Below, piece after piece: positions 61,480 to 64,000 of a DNA stretch of 64,000 nucleotides. A program made the position numbers and the translations under genes. The stretch comes from Haliotis asinina. Taxonomy: Eukaryota; Mollusca; Gastropoda; Lepetellida; Haliotidae. The first letter of the stretch is position 1, and the number at the start of each line of letters is the position of its first letter. The notes under the pieces are model-generated. The model searched no databases. It was not told where the DNA came from and saw only the letters and a program-made list of their open reading frames with translations. The stretch is from NCBI RefSeq assembly GCF_037392515.1, contig NC_090288.1, positions 4,209,501 to 4,273,500 on the forward strand. Direction: 5' to 3'.

Positions 61480-64000
61480 AAAAAAAAACAGTTCGTTGCA
61501 TCAGTCAGTTCGTCAAAAACGTTTATTTAGTGTAAATATGTTTTACAGCTATATTGTAATTTACCAGACAGATAAGTTTTCGAGGGATAACTAAGACCGG
61601 ATATTCTCGGGGGTTGTCGGTGTGTGGTCAGAGCGTTTGCTGGTGATGTCCAAGTGATACTCATTGTTGGAGTCCACGTCGTGAAACAACACCAACGTGC
61701 GGACAAATAATAATGTTTTGTTATAGTAACATTATGTAACAATGTGTTTGAGCAGTGTTTTTGTTTGTTTGTTTGCTTTGTTTGTTTGGGTTTTTTCACT
61801 TACTTGTTTGTTTTTTAGCGACAAATATCTGTGAACATGTTGGTCCACGCGCGTTAGGTATTTTAAATCTAACTGCATAAATGGGATACGAATTTGTTAC
61901 TCGTTTCATTGTGTCATATTCAGGAATATTAGCAGAACTTACATTAGTACTCTCACCGATACATTCAGCTTTATTTTTTAAACAAACCATATCATGTTAG
62001 CGAACGGTCCGTCGCTTGAAAATTAGTCTCAAATAACTGTTCTTCCTATTTTCCGAAATGTTTAGCGATAGTAAGTTAGATAGAGCATTTGCATCTTCAG
62101 CAACACAAGCTGATCATAAAGGATGACTAGGAAGATCTGGTGGTCAGGTCCAATGTTGGACGCATGCGGTATCCCTCTTGATTAGACCAAAGCTCATCAT
62201 GGCAATCACTTGGCTGTATGGACCAGTTTAACCAGTTGTACACAGCGTCTGACGATGGAATTATCTTAAGTACACAACAAGCAAAACAAAATCATTTTTT
62301 CCCGCTTTATAATGATCACAAGGCGACTTGGTACCATACTAGTCACAGAGGCCAGGTTATAATGGTAAACTGTGTCAAGTGTATGAAGTAGTGCTGTGAC
62401 GTGTGAAACGGATAACTGTGACGGGTGGGTAGTGAGTTGGACCCAGGTACCCGTCTAATACCCGGACACGATATGATTATGCGACCCACAGATTAAACAA
62501 TGTAATAATATTATTCTTTCATTATTAAAAGGTTGTATTGTCCCTGCACTCTTAGACACAATTTACAATCACTTCTTTTGAACATAATACATGGCTAAGC
62601 CATTGAAGATTTCTCGAAATTTTGGCATCCGAGCTGTTGAATATATTGTCATTTCTTGCAAATGTAATGTCAAGAATTATGATAATGCACATCAGGGTCC
62701 AGTAGAGGGTGTGGTACCCGGGTAGAAGATTTGAACCTCTTTTTTGTAATATGAAGCCGTGTTGTTACCCGTCGTTATGATGGTGACTATTGGAAGAGGT
62801 GACCTGATTAATACTCACAGCATTCTATCAGATATGACCTGAACTCACGTAAACTACTCTTATAACGAACGCGAGGTAATGGATATACCGAACTGCTGGA
62901 TATAACGAACCATTTCTGACACAAGTCACTTTTTGAGTTGAAATGAGTATCGCGAACGACGGTTACAAATTATGGTCCCTTTGAGTTCGTAATAAGAAAG
63001 TCAGCTCAATATGTCTGCATACAGAAAAAGACAAATTCATGTATGTAAATTGTGAAACTGTTTTGTGGGGCTTGACCTTTCTCGAGATATTAAACATAAC
63101 AACATTAAGTTCCGTCTGTTGAAAAGATTCCCATCAAATGAGGAGAGTTGAAAGAAATTACTACATGATTCAACATGGAGCTGATATTTCGAAAGGGTAA
63201 CTGGAACTCTCACTCGTATTCAGGTTTCACTCACAAAAATTAGCAAAATACTACTATGATTACACGTTGTACTGAAGAAGAATGTTGTCCTGTTCAGTAA
63301 TTAGCTACCCAGCTCCGTGCACAGGTAGAATTTTGAAGCAGTAAATACTGAGAACCTCAAACTCATCCCGTCCCAAGATTATCAAATGAACAAAGCAATG
63401 AGAAGACACATGACACAGCTCCTTGGCATCAGCTCATGTGACACTTTCAATAAGATAAAAGACCCAGGCCATAATTACACCGGTTCAAACATTGTGAAAG
63501 TTTGGTTCATCCTCTGTGGCAACTACATAGCATTCCCCCTTCACAACTGACAATTATCCAGACTCTATTCAAAGACTGATTACCCCTTGGCAATATCCGC
63601 AGTCACAAGCATCTCCCTCCTAAATGCCTCTCAAAGAAGTCATTTCCCTGTTCCAACATGCTTCGGTGAGGGTCACATGAAACCCGTAATCCAGTTAGAA
63701 ACAGAGGCACGCTTTGTTGTTATTTCGGAAATATCACCTTTAAAGGTAATTTTGTTTCTAATGCGTGTATACGAATATTTCTACGAAAACTCCAAACCGT
63801 ACTTTTTTTCTGAAAATAATTTCATCAGCATTCCAGGCCTTGACATTTTGTGTTAGAAATGTAAAGTACAGTAAACCTTACACTTCACGTATGAGTTGAT
63901 ATCGTTCATTAAAGATCAAATTTCTTCTACAAGACTCCAATTTTCCAATAGTCTTTATGTCAAGCAATGTGATTTTCTTTCAGCTTCTGCCTTTGTTGTC
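61480..64000. other. Upstream flank of the sGC gene, no gene recognised
   Basis: Includes a degraded family B-like stretch (about 62100-62230) and pogo/Tigger-like TATAACGAAC text at 62862-62915. The sGC promoter and 5' UTR are expected near 61.4 kb or further right but no core promoter motif is convincing. Confidence 0.5.

Overview
The window looks like a stretch of animal nuclear genome, most likely from a marine gastropod close to abalone (Haliotis). I infer this from split genes with GT-AG introns, many microsatellites, and two abundant SINE-like families that end in a GGAATATTGC...GGCGTAAAAC core plus an ACTC tail. I know this tail from abalone sequences, but the taxon cannot be proved here. 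No bacterial-style gene, operon or CRISPR array is present.

The one gene I can reconstruct lies on the minus strand and spans about 38 kb. It encodes a soluble guanylate cyclase of the beta-2-like kind. Eleven exons (60154-60227, 55073-55173, 50181-50364, 47268-47344, 35015-35515, 33838-34012, 33373-33518, 29290-29438, 27082-27228, 24972-25126, 23001-23301) join with matching phase at every junction. A candidate first coding exon ends in a bare ATG directly before a strong donor (61362-61364). The predicted protein has 670 residues in this order: H-NOX heme domain, PAS-like HNOBA domain, signalling coiled coil, class III cyclase domain, and a basic tail ending in a CaaX box (Cys-Asn-Val-Leu). 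The heme-ligand His falls at residue 105, as in vertebrate beta-1.

The left third (about 3.1-13.1 kb, plus strand) carries a decayed, collinear, inverted partial copy of the same locus. It holds a block matching the 58 kb intron, then copies of the HNOBA exon, the coiled-coil exon and the first cyclase exon, with intron sequence conserved between the last two. A frameshift, a lost acceptor and truncations mark it as a pseudogene. A 49-copy, 30-bp minisatellite sits where the next exon copy would be expected.

Everything else appears to be repeats or unremarkable DNA. Family A SINEs have a tRNA-like head. Family B SINEs begin GACCCGTGAAG. Other tRNA-headed fragments, several MITE-like foldbacks, a pair of TIR elements at 24.6 and 41.0 kb, a Tc1/mariner transposase relic, a probable LINE relic, four hammerhead-like or Penelope-like 3' motifs, a 44-bp EcoRI-containing satellite and many microsatellites make up most of the rest. 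The stretches 13.1-14.9 kb, 15.7-22.9 kb and 61.4-64 kb contain no gene I can support.
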